A stretch of 64,000 nt of DNA from Methylosinus sp. PW1 (GTDB lineage: Bacteria; Pseudomonadota; Alphaproteobacteria; Rhizobiales; Beijerinckiaceae), in contig NZ_JQNK01000002.1 of assembly GCF_000745215.1 (NCBI RefSeq), forward strand, positions 372,001 through 436,000, given 5' to 3'. The translations under genes were made by a program, and so were the position numbers. Under the pieces are notes generated by a model. It was not told where the DNA came from. It saw nothing but the letters and a program-made list of their open reading frames with translations, and did not search any database. The number at the start of each line of letters is the position of its first letter. Within the stretch, counting starts at the first letter, position 1. Shown here in pieces: positions 33,347 through 40,540 of the stretch.

Positions 33347-34474
33347 TCAGCCGATGGCGCGGCGGCTGCGCTGCGCGGCGGCGATCTCGCCGCCCTTGGT
33401 CGGCGTGGGCGCCCCGGTGGTTCCAGGGAAGGTCAGAGGCAGGCCTTTCAGCACACGCACAGCGAGAAAGGCGAAAGCCTGGGCCTCGATCGCATCGCCC
33501 TTCCAGCCGACCTCCGCCGCCGTGGCGACCGGGCAGGGCAGGCGGGCGGCGAGCGCGCGCATCAGCGTCGGATTATGCGCGCCGCCGCCGCAGACGATCG
33601 CCCGCCGCGGCGCCGAGGGCGTCTGCGAAAAGGCGAGGGCGAGGGAGGCCGCGGTGAAGGCGGTGAGCGTTGCGGCCGCGTCCTCCAGCGAAAGCTCATC
33701 TGTCGATCGAAATGAAAAATCGTTTCTATCTAAAGACTTTGGCGGAAGTTTCTGAAAATATGGATGAAGTAGCATGGATTGCAGAATCGCCTCGTCCACG
33801 CGGCCCTCGGCGGCGGTTGCGCCGTCGCGGTCGACCGGCCGGCCAGTGCGGGCGAGCATCAGATCGTCGATCAGCGCATTGCCGGGACCGGTGTCGAAGG
33901 CGATGGGCTCGGCGTCGCCATCGACGAAAGTGACATTGCCGACCCCGCCGATATTGACGACGGCGACCGGCCCCTCGATCCCGCTGGATGCAACCAGAGC
34001 GCGATGATAGGCCGGCACGAGCGGCGCGCCCTCGCCGCCGGCGGCGACATCGGCGCCGCGAAAATCATAGGCGACATCGACGCCGAGCCGCTCGGCCAGC
34101 GACGATGCGTCGCCGATCTGGACGGTGAGCCGGCTCTGTGGCCGATGCAGCACGGTCTGCCCGTGAAACCCCAAAATGTCGATGCTGGCCGGATCGAGCC
34201 TCTCCGCGCGCAAAAAGGCTTCGATCGCCTCCGCATGACGCTCGGTGACGAGGCGCTCCCCCGCCCCAACCGCGCCGGGCCGGGCTGCTCGGTCCGTGAG
34301 GCGCGTCGCCTCGGCGAGCGCGGCGCGAAGCAGCTCGCGATCCGGGTCCGAGTAGGGGAAGAAGCCGGTCGGGCCGAAGTCGAGCCGCTTTTCGCCATCG
34401 GTGTCCAGCAGGGCCACGTCCACGCCGTCCATGGAAGTGCCCGACATGAGGCCGATGGCGCGATAGAGAGTCAT
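33347..34474 (-). CDS. anmK: anhydro-N-acetylmuramic acid kinase
   Basis: 375 residues, normal for AnmK. The ATP-binding start AIGLMSGTSMDGVDVALL, the GFHGQTVLHRP motif and VNIGGVGNVTF are typical of the family. It phosphorylates 1,6-anhydro-MurNAc from recycled peptidoglycan to MurNAc-6-phosphate. The ATG at 34474 has AGGAG upstream and removes seven unlike residues. It is divergent from nhaA. Confidence 0.95.
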   Translation of the reverse strand: MTLYRAIGLMSGTSMDGVDVALLDTDGEKRLDFGPTGFFPYSDPDRELLRAALAEATRLTDRAARPGAVGAGERLVTERHAEAIEAFLRAERLDPASIDILGFHGQTVLHRPQSRLTVQIGDASSLAERLGVDVAYDFRGADVAAGGEGAPLVPAYHRALVASSGIEGPVAVVNIGGVGNVTFVDGDAEPIAFDTGPGNALIDDLMLARTGRPVDRDGATAAEGRVDEAILQSMLLHPYFQKLPPKSLDRNDFSFRSTDELSLEDAAATLTAFTAASLALAFSQTPSAPRRAIVCGGGAHNPTLMRALAARLPCPVATAAEVGWKGDAIEAQAFAFLAVRVLKGLPLTFPGTTGAPTPTKGGEIAAAQRSRRAIG

Positions 34475-34590
34475 TTGTGTCTCCTGCCTACGCATATTCG
34501 GCGGCTCACGCGCGGAGCCGGATTTTCTTGCCAGAGCAATGCAAATCGCTCAAGTGTGGCGCGTTCTTCTCATCTTGGGCGGCGCTCGCC

Positions 34591-35793
34591 ATGAAACAGC
34601 ATCCGCATCACGCTGCGCCTTCGACTCTGCGTCGCTTCCTCGCCAGCGAGGCGGCGGGCGGCGTCGTGCTGATGGCGAGCGCCGCAGTGGCGCTCGCGCT
34701 CGCCAACTCGCCTTTTGCCGAATCCTATCACAGCCTGCTGGAGACTCCGATCTCCGGCCATTCGCTGCTGCATTGGATCAATGACGGGCTGATGGCGGTG
34801 TTTTTCCTGCTCGTCGGCCTCGAGATCAAGCGCGAGCTGCTCGACGGCCATTTGCGCCATTGGTCCGCGCGCGTGCTGCCCGGCGTCGGCGCGCTCGGCG
34901 GAATGGCCGCGCCGGCGCTGATCTACGCCTATTTCAACGCCGGCTCCCCGGCGGCGCGCGGCTGGGCGATTCCCTCGGCGACCGATATCGCCTTCGCGCT
35001 CGGCGTGCTGGCGCTGCTGGGCGACCGCGTGCCGGGCGCGTTGAAAGTCTTTCTCACCGCGCTCGCCATTCTCGACGATCTCGGCGCCATCGTCATTATT
35101 GCGGTGTTCTACGCCGGCGAGCCGGCGGCCCCGCCGATGCTCGGCGCCGGCGTGACCTTGTTCCTGCTGCTCGGCCTCAATCTCTTCGAGGTCACGATTC
35201 TCACGCCCTATCTTTTGCTCGGCTTGGCGCTCTGGCATTTCGTGCAGCTCAGCGGCGTCCATGCGACGCTCGCCGGCGTGCTGCTGGCGGCCATGATTCC
35301 GCTGCGCCTCTCCGGGCCGGACCCGGAGGAGCATACGCCGCTGCACCGGCTCGAGAATGCGCTCGGGCCATTCGTCGCCTTTATCGCGTTGCCGCTGTTC
35401 GGCTTCGCCAATGCGGGGGTGGCGCTCGGCGGCGGCGATCTGGCGACGACCGGCGCGCCCATTCTGCTCGGCGTCGCGCTCGGTCTTTTTCTCGGCAAGC
35501 AGCTCGGAGTCTTCACGGCGATCGCTCTGGCCCTGGCGACGCGAATCGCCTCGCGGCCGCCCAAGACGGGCTGGGTCCAGCTCTATGGCGTGTCCGTGCT
35601 CTGCGGCGTCGGCTTCACCATGAGCCTCTTCATCGGCCAGATCGCCTTCGAGGCGGACGAGGCGGCGATGCGCGCCACCAAGATCGGCGTGCTGGCGGGC
35701 TCGGCCGCCTCCATTCTGCTGGGCTCGCTGGTTCTGTGGATCGCATCGCGTCGGCGCGCCGAGAAGCTCGCGCGTCCGCTGGCCGATTCGTGA
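34591..35793 (+). CDS. nhaA: Na+/H+ antiporter NhaA
   Basis: 400 residues with about twelve membrane helices. The ion-binding pair of aspartates is in the NhaA motif AILDDLGAIVII. Other conserved parts are SATDIAFALGVLALLG and FGFANAGVAL. It exports Na+ in exchange for protons, so it serves pH and salt tolerance. The ATG at 34591 follows the variable frame start at 34477; the region before it overlaps the divergent anmK promoter. Confidence 0.95.
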   Translation: MKQHPHHAAPSTLRRFLASEAAGGVVLMASAAVALALANSPFAESYHSLLETPISGHSLLHWINDGLMAVFFLLVGLEIKRELLDGHLRHWSARVLPGVGALGGMAAPALIYAYFNAGSPAARGWAIPSATDIAFALGVLALLGDRVPGALKVFLTALAILDDLGAIVIIAVFYAGEPAAPPMLGAGVTLFLLLGLNLFEVTILTPYLLLGLALWHFVQLSGVHATLAGVLLAAMIPLRLSGPDPEEHTPLHRLENALGPFVAFIALPLFGFANAGVALGGGDLATTGAPILLGVALGLFLGKQLGVFTAIALALATRIASRPPKTGWVQLYGVSVLCGVGFTMSLFIGQIAFEADEAAMRATKIGVLAGSAASILLGSLVLWIASRRRAEKLARPLADS

Positions 35794-35842
35794 AAAAGGG
35801 TTAAGCTCGGCCTTCGTTTCCTTATCACGAGGCGCCGTTCTC

Positions 35843-36181
35843 ATGGCCAATTTCAAGCTTCCGCTGTCGGGCGATGTCGCCCAGACCATCAACCCCTGGA
35901 CAGCCGTCTTCAGTCCTTATGGCGGGCAATTCGGCCTCATCAACATAAATCTCGGGCGCTCGAGCGCGCCGCAGGTGGAAGAGGACGTGCTCGCCGACGT
36001 CGGCAGCTATGGCAAGCAGCTCGGCCGCATCGGCGACGCAATGGCCGTGCTGCTCGCGCATTTTCATCCGCAATGCGAGCTCACCGCGCAGGAGCGCGAG
36101 GCGATCGACGCGTTGAAGGCGATGCTGGAGGAGATCGATGCGATCAAGCGTCGCCATCATCGGACGGTAACGGCGCCGTGA
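35843..36181 (+). CDS. conserved-looking small hypothetical protein
   Basis: 112 residues starting MANFKLPLSGDVAQTINPWT. The first half looks like beta strands (AVFSPYGGQFGLININLG) and the second half like a long amphipathic helix (LTAQEREAIDALKAMLEEID). There is no signal peptide or transmembrane helix. It follows nhaA by 49 bp on the same strand. I do not recognise the family. Confidence 0.6.
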   Translation: MANFKLPLSGDVAQTINPWTAVFSPYGGQFGLININLGRSSAPQVEEDVLADVGSYGKQLGRIGDAMAVLLAHFHPQCELTAQEREAIDALKAMLEEIDAIKRRHHRTVTAP

Positions 36182-36271
36182 TGCGGGTGCGCCGGCCCAA
36201 ACGCAACCTTGACAAGCGTTCCGAACCGGGTTGAATTCGAAATTATTGAATTCAAGAGAGCAGGATTTCCT

Positions 36272-36634
36272 ATGGATCAACTTTTCCGAGCATCCAGCAG
36301 CCCCGAGGTCATAGAGCTCTATCGACTGATGCGCGAACTGCTCGCGTTGCGCGACATGTTCGACGGCGCTTATGAGCGGGCGGTCTTATCGATGTTGCCG
36401 GAGACGACCCGCGCGCGTTTCGACCGCCTCGCGCAATCGGTCGACGATCATGCCAGCATCGCGCTGGCGCGGCCGATTCAGGACGATTCCTACGACGCGC
36501 TGGAATTGGTGTTCGACGAATATAAGCATGAGGTGGCGGAGAGCCTGCTGGCCGCCGCTCTCGCCGATACGGTCGCCGATCTGCCGGAGAAGCTCGGCGC
36601 TCTCGAGAAATCGCTGATGGTCGAGCGGCTGTAG
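36272..36634 (+). CDS. small helical hypothetical protein
   Basis: 120 residues from the ATG at 36272 (MDQLFRASSSPEVIELY), which has AGGA about 7 nt upstream. An in-frame extension to 36209 is less likely. The protein is soluble, mainly helical and acidic, with no known motif. It is 90 bp downstream of the previous small gene on the same strand and 135 bp before tRNA-Cys on the other strand. Function unknown. Confidence 0.6.
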   Translation: MDQLFRASSSPEVIELYRLMRELLALRDMFDGAYERAVLSMLPETTRARFDRLAQSVDDHASIALARPIQDDSYDALELVFDEYKHEVAESLLAAALADTVADLPEKLGALEKSLMVERL

Positions 36635-36769
36635 CGGTCCATTACGCCCTTGGACCGCCGGCCTTCCCGCTCGCTCCCGACGTGACGTGAGTTGGACGAT
36701 GCCTAGCGCTCGCGCGCTCGCGTATCGATCGCAAGTCTCTCGAGCGTCTGAAAATAAGGGAAGGGGGCT

Positions 36770-36843
36770 TGGAGGCCTCGGAGGGAATCGAACCCCCGTA
36801 CAAGGATTTGCAGTCCTCTGCGTAGCCACTCCGCCACGAGGCC
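36770..36843 (-). tRNA. tRNA-Cys (anticodon GCA)
   Basis: The minus strand folds as a complete tRNA. The acceptor stem is GGCCTCG/CGAGGCC, with a U discriminator and an encoded 3' CCA at 36770-36772. The anticodon loop CTGCAAA gives GCA, and the T-loop is GTTCGATTC. The TGGCTA part of the D-arm is also present. Its 5' end lies about 180 bp from a broken insertion sequence. Confidence 0.97.
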
Positions 36844-37021
36844 CCGAACGCCGGCGCCGAAAGCTCGACGTCGACGTGAGAAGGCCGCTCATACAGGACT
36901 TGCCGACGAACGGCAAGACTTTGCACGTGAGGCGCCAGGGCGATCGCCTGAAGAAGTAGGCGTCAGATCGCTCCGTGCTGAATCAGTCGACCTCTTGTGA
37001 TTCGGGCAGGAGTTCAGGTCG

Positions 37022-38333
37022 ATGGACGAGAACGGGTCGGATTGCGCGGCTTTGGCCGAGACGACGGTGTTCCTGCAATATTTCAACGATATGCCGGACG
37101 AACGGCAGCCTGGCAAGGTCATGTATCCGCTCGACGAGATCCTGCTCTTGTCCCTGCTCGCCGTGCTGGCCGGGGCGGACGCCTTCACCAACATTGCGCG
37201 CTTCGGCGAGAGGAAGCTCGACCTTTTGCGTCGCTTCCACCCCTTCCCCAACGGCACGCCGGCGCATGATCACCTCGGCGACATCTTCGCCACGCTCGAC
37301 GCCGAGGCGTTCCAAGCGCTGCTTCGTCGCCTGGACCGCCGCGCTGACCAAGGCGCCCGCCGATGTCATCGCCATAGACGGGAAGACCTCGCGCCGGTCC
37401 GGGGCGAAGAAGAGCTCCAAGCTGCCGATCCACATGGTCTTTAGCTTTCGCCGCCAGGCAGCGTCTGGTCCTGGGGCAGGTCGCCGTCGCGGAAAAATCC
37501 AACGAGATCGTCGCCATTCCCGCGCTCTTGGACATGATGGCGATCGAAGGCGCCGTCGTGACCATCGACGCGATGGGCTGCCAGCGGGCCATCGCCAAGA
37601 AGATCAAGGACAAGAAGGCCGATTACATCATCGCGCTCAAAGGCAATCAGGGAACGCTCCACGAAGATGTGAAGCTGTTCGCCGCCGAGCCGAAAGCCAA
37701 TGGATTCGAGGACGCCACGATCAGCCGCCACGAGACGCTCGACGGCGAGCACGGCCGTATCGAGACGCGTCGCTATACGGCGTTCCACGACATCGGCTGA
37801 GCCTGAAAGACATCGCGCGTTTGCACAATCCGGTCCTGCGCGGCTGGATTGGCTATTACGGGCGGTTCTGTCCTTGGGCGCTCTATCCGGTCCTCAGGCG
37901 CTCCGACAAGACGTTGGCCGCCTGGGCGATGAGGAAGTATAAGCGTTTGAAAGGACACAAGACACGGGCGTGTCGCTTCATCGAGGACATCGCGAAGCGG
38001 CAGCCCGATCTCTTCGTGCACTGGCGCAAAGGGCCGGCGGCAGGGCTTGCTTGATGGGAGCGGTGTGAGTCGAGAGGCTCCCGCACCGTTCTGGGAGAGG
38101 CTGGAGGTGAAATCCCTCCGGCCTACTCACCGCAGCCTGCACTGGGTCATGGACACGGTCTTCCGCGACGACGAATGCCGCGTGCGACCGAAAACGCCCC
38201 GGCGAACTTCACCACGCTGAAGCACATGGCCAATAATCTGATCCGCAAAGCGCCCGGAAAAGACTCCCAGCGCCTCGAGCGAATGACCGCCGCCTGGGAC
38301 GACGAATTCCTCGCAAGCCTCGTCGCAGCCTGA
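37022..38333 (+). pseudogene. broken ISAs1-family transposase (frameshifts, internal deletion, intron remnant)
   Basis: Pieces of one ISAs1-type DDE transposase lie in different frames. The N-terminal part starts at the ATG at 37022 with AGGAG upstream: EILLLSLLAVLAGADAF, then GTPAHDHLGDIFATLD. The frame shifts near 37330 to PADVIAIDGKTSRRSG and again near 37440 to VVTIDAMGCQRAIAKK and ALKGNQGTLHED. At 37800 the frame ends in TGA at FHDIG. The C-terminal part (SLHWVMDTVFRDDECR, then TAAWDDEFL) resumes after 38131 with a one-base deletion near 38188. About 70 residues before LHWVMD are missing and replaced by a group II intron 3' end. It cannot make an active transposase. Confidence 0.88.
37797..38130 (+). 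mobile_element. 3' remnant of a group II intron inside the ISAs1 transposase
   Basis: From 37797 a frame encodes DIARLHNPVLRGWIGYYGRF and KTLAAWAMRKYKRLKGHK up to a TGA at 38052-38054, the C-terminal maturase (GIIM) part of a group II intron-encoded reverse transcriptase. Then comes an apparently intact domain V (38058-38092): a lower stem GAGCGGTG/CACCGTTC holding the AGC triad, a bulge, and an upper stem with a GAGA tetraloop. Domain VI follows (GGCTGGAGG/CCTCCGGCC with an unpaired A in CTACTCAC), ending near 38130. The exon continues as transposase. The 5' part of the intron and domains I-IV are gone, so it is not expected to splice or move. Confidence 0.85.
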
Positions 38334-38432
38334 ATATCCTTCACCCGTTTCCCCCGCGTGAGGCGGGAAGACTGCGCGCGGCGCACGGCGAGAGCTCGGT
38401 GAATTCTTCCTTAGTTCCGGCGCTGCGGCGGA

Positions 38433-38783
38433 TCACCAGCGATTCGGAACGCAGCGGCCCCATTGATTGGGATGCGCGCCGGGGCCGCATCGGAATCCGG
38501 GAGGCGGCCCATAGCCCGGGGGATGGTATCCCGGACGCGGACCGTAGGCCTGCGGATGGTATCCGTGACGCGGGGCATAGACGGGCGGCGGCGGCGGACG
38601 ACGATGCGGCACGCAACGGCCCCACGGATCGACATGCCAGCCAGGGCCGCAACGTCCGCCGATTTCATGCGTCAGCGGGACGACGGCGCCCTCGGTCAGC
38701 GGCGCGAGCGGCATGGCCACGGCGGCCGGCGCGGCGACGCCAGCGAGCGCCAGAATGGCGACGAAAGCGAGCTTCAGCTTCAT
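38433..38783 (-). CDS. small secreted protein with repeated CGPG-W-GRC motifs
   Basis: 116 residues. The signal peptide MKLKLAFVAILALAGVAAPAAVA precedes a Pro/Gly/Tyr-rich mature part. A motif occurs twice: RCGPGWHVDPWGRCVPH near the start and RCGPGAHPNQWGRCVPN at the end, with His-Pro-Tyr-Gly repeats between. Each copy has two cysteines, probably disulfide-bonded. The ATG at 38783 has GAGGAGAC upstream. Such proteins are common in Hyphomicrobiales periplasms, and their function is not known to me. Confidence 0.75.
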   Translation of the reverse strand: MKLKLAFVAILALAGVAAPAAVAMPLAPLTEGAVVPLTHEIGGRCGPGWHVDPWGRCVPHRRPPPPPVYAPRHGYHPQAYGPRPGYHPPGYGPPPGFRCGPGAHPNQWGRCVPNRW

Positions 38784-38958
38784 TTGTCTCCTCCTATTGG
38801 AATGCGAAGCGAGGACGCGAGCATTGGCCAAAGCCAGTGAACCAGTCGTGAACGAGTGGATGGAATGAGCGCGTTAACTCCTTGTTCATCGCAATGCTAA
38901 GGCTTTGTTCAGCTCCGCGAGGCAAGCTGGAGCCTCGTCATTCCAGCGGAGCTCGCAG

Positions 38959-40167
38959 ATGAGGTCGAATTTCACGCCGTTCACGCGCCTTTCGGCCGGC
39001 GGCCTGATGCTGGCGGCCGCGGCCGCCGATATCGGATGCGCCGGCGCCGAGCCGCGCCGCGCGCACGCGCATCATGCGGCCGGAGCCATGCGAATCGAGG
39101 AGCTGGGCTCTCCCAATGGCAAAGGCTATGACGATATCATCGTGAAGCTCGCGCCGCTCGTCGCGGCGAAACCAGAGGCGCGTCCGGCCGAGCGGCCTCC
39201 CGCGCTCGCCGCCGAGGCGCCAGAGGTCGCTGTCGCGGCTCCGCCCCCGGCCGAATCGGCAAAGCCGACGCCTGCCGTCCCGGTCTTCCTGCGCGAGCCG
39301 CTGCCGACCTTCGAGCGCGCGCCGGTCGCCGATCTCGCCAAGGCGCCGGAGCAGGCCGTCGTCGCAACGTCGGCCGAGCCGGCCCCGATCGCGCCGCTCC
39401 AGGCTGAGAGCGCTCCGCAGGGGGCCGCGCCGACTGCCCAAATCGCGTCGCCTGCCGCGCCAGAGGCCGCCGCTGTCGAGGCGGAGGCGGAGGCCCCGGC
39501 CGAGCGAGCCGCGGAGCCCGAGGCCGAAGCCGACGCCCCGAAGGGCGAGGCGCCGGCTCCGAGCGCCGAGGCTATGCCGCCGGCCCAGGAGGAAAGCGAA
39601 TCGCCGATGGCCCTCTGGCAGGCGCTGATCGCCGCTGTCGCGCTCGCCGGCTTGCTCGTGATGAAATATCTGCGGCGCGGTCCCGCCGTCGCCAAGACGA
39701 CCGAGCCGGTCGCCTCGAAAGCCGCCGCCCCGCAGGAGGGCGAAGCGGCTCCGGCGGGCCGTTCGGCCATTGCGCTCGCCGCTGCGCGGGCGAAATTCGA
39801 GCCGATCCTCGCCAAACTCGCCGCGCTGCGCGGCGAGAAGGCCGCGGAAACCGCGCCCAAGGCCGAAGCTGCGCCGCAGGAAGCGCCCAAGAAGGAAGCG
39901 CCCAAAAAGGCGAAGACGATGGATTGGACCGAGGTCGCGGCCGCTCTGCGCGCTCGTTTCGCCGGAGGCGGCAAGACTGCAGGAGAGCCGACTGCGGCGC
40001 AGTCCAATCGCGTGATCGCCCTGGTCGATTCGGAGGGCCGGGGGCGGGCGGCCGATTCCTGGGATCCGAACGAGGATGACGGGCTGGAACTGCTGGAGCC
40101 GGGCGACGCCAGCGCGCGGACGATCGTCATGAACGCGCGGCGCAGGCTGCGCTCGGCGCAGAGCTGA
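38959..40167 (+). CDS. Ala/Pro/Glu-rich membrane protein of unknown function
   Basis: 402 residues from the ATG at 38959 (MRSNFTPFTRLSAGG), which has GGAG upstream. A hydrophobic N-terminal stretch is followed by about 150 residues of low-complexity Ala/Pro/Glu sequence. A single transmembrane helix (WQALIAAVALAGLLVMKYL) comes next, then a basic, Ala/Lys-rich cytoplasmic part with KKEAPKKAKTMDW. The last 60 residues look folded (RVIALVDSEGRGRAADSWDPNEDDGLELL). It is divergent from the secreted protein gene and upstream of gyrA. No family is recognised; composition alone makes homology hard to judge. Confidence 0.65.
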   Translation: MRSNFTPFTRLSAGGLMLAAAAADIGCAGAEPRRAHAHHAAGAMRIEELGSPNGKGYDDIIVKLAPLVAAKPEARPAERPPALAAEAPEVAVAAPPPAESAKPTPAVPVFLREPLPTFERAPVADLAKAPEQAVVATSAEPAPIAPLQAESAPQGAAPTAQIASPAAPEAAAVEAEAEAPAERAAEPEAEADAPKGEAPAPSAEAMPPAQEESESPMALWQALIAAVALAGLLVMKYLRRGPAVAKTTEPVASKAAAPQEGEAAPAGRSAIALAAARAKFEPILAKLAALRGEKAAETAPKAEAAPQEAPKKEAPKKAKTMDWTEVAAALRARFAGGGKTAGEPTAAQSNRVIALVDSEGRGRAADSWDPNEDDGLELLEPGDASARTIVMNARRRLRSAQS

Positions 40168-40540
40168 CGCCAGAATCGGAAAATGAATCGAAAGAGATTT
40201 GAAGAGCTTTTCTAAACCCGTGTTTCTTCGAGCAGAACTGCGGCGCGGCGCGCCCGGGCGAACTGGCGTCGCCGCCGAGAATCGCCTATAGAAAAATGGC
40301 GGTTTCGAGCGTCGCCGACGGCAGCCGCCAGGCTCGCCTCGGCGCGCTTCGCTCGAAACGTCCCGCGAGCGCGATCTCCACGTCGCGCCGCTCTCCCGAG
40401 TGGCGGACTCTGCAGCCGCCTCGCCTTCGTCGGCGAGACGGGACGACGACGAGAAGCGCTCTTCCCCAGAGCCGGCGCAACATTGCCGCGGCAGGATTTC
40501 GCCGCGGAGCGCGGGACGATCGAAGCGGATTGGCGAGCCA
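40168..40540. other. 373-bp region upstream of gyrA, no gene assigned
   Basis: An open frame in the gyrA phase reaches back to a GTG at 40400, but its translation is Arg/Ser-rich and unlike GyrA N-termini. I see a small hairpin (CTCGCC/GGCGAG near 40421-40437) and no convincing promoter. It probably holds the gyrA promoter and 5' leader. Confidence 0.4.

Noticed and set aside
36975..38054. A single 359-residue protein spanning the insertion sequence
   Set aside because: Only its middle and end resemble real proteins, and they come from two different elements (transposase and intron maturase); the rest is out of frame with the transposase.
40400..40540. GTG start for gyrA at 40400
   Set aside because: The extra 47 residues do not resemble GyrA and would make the protein unusually long.
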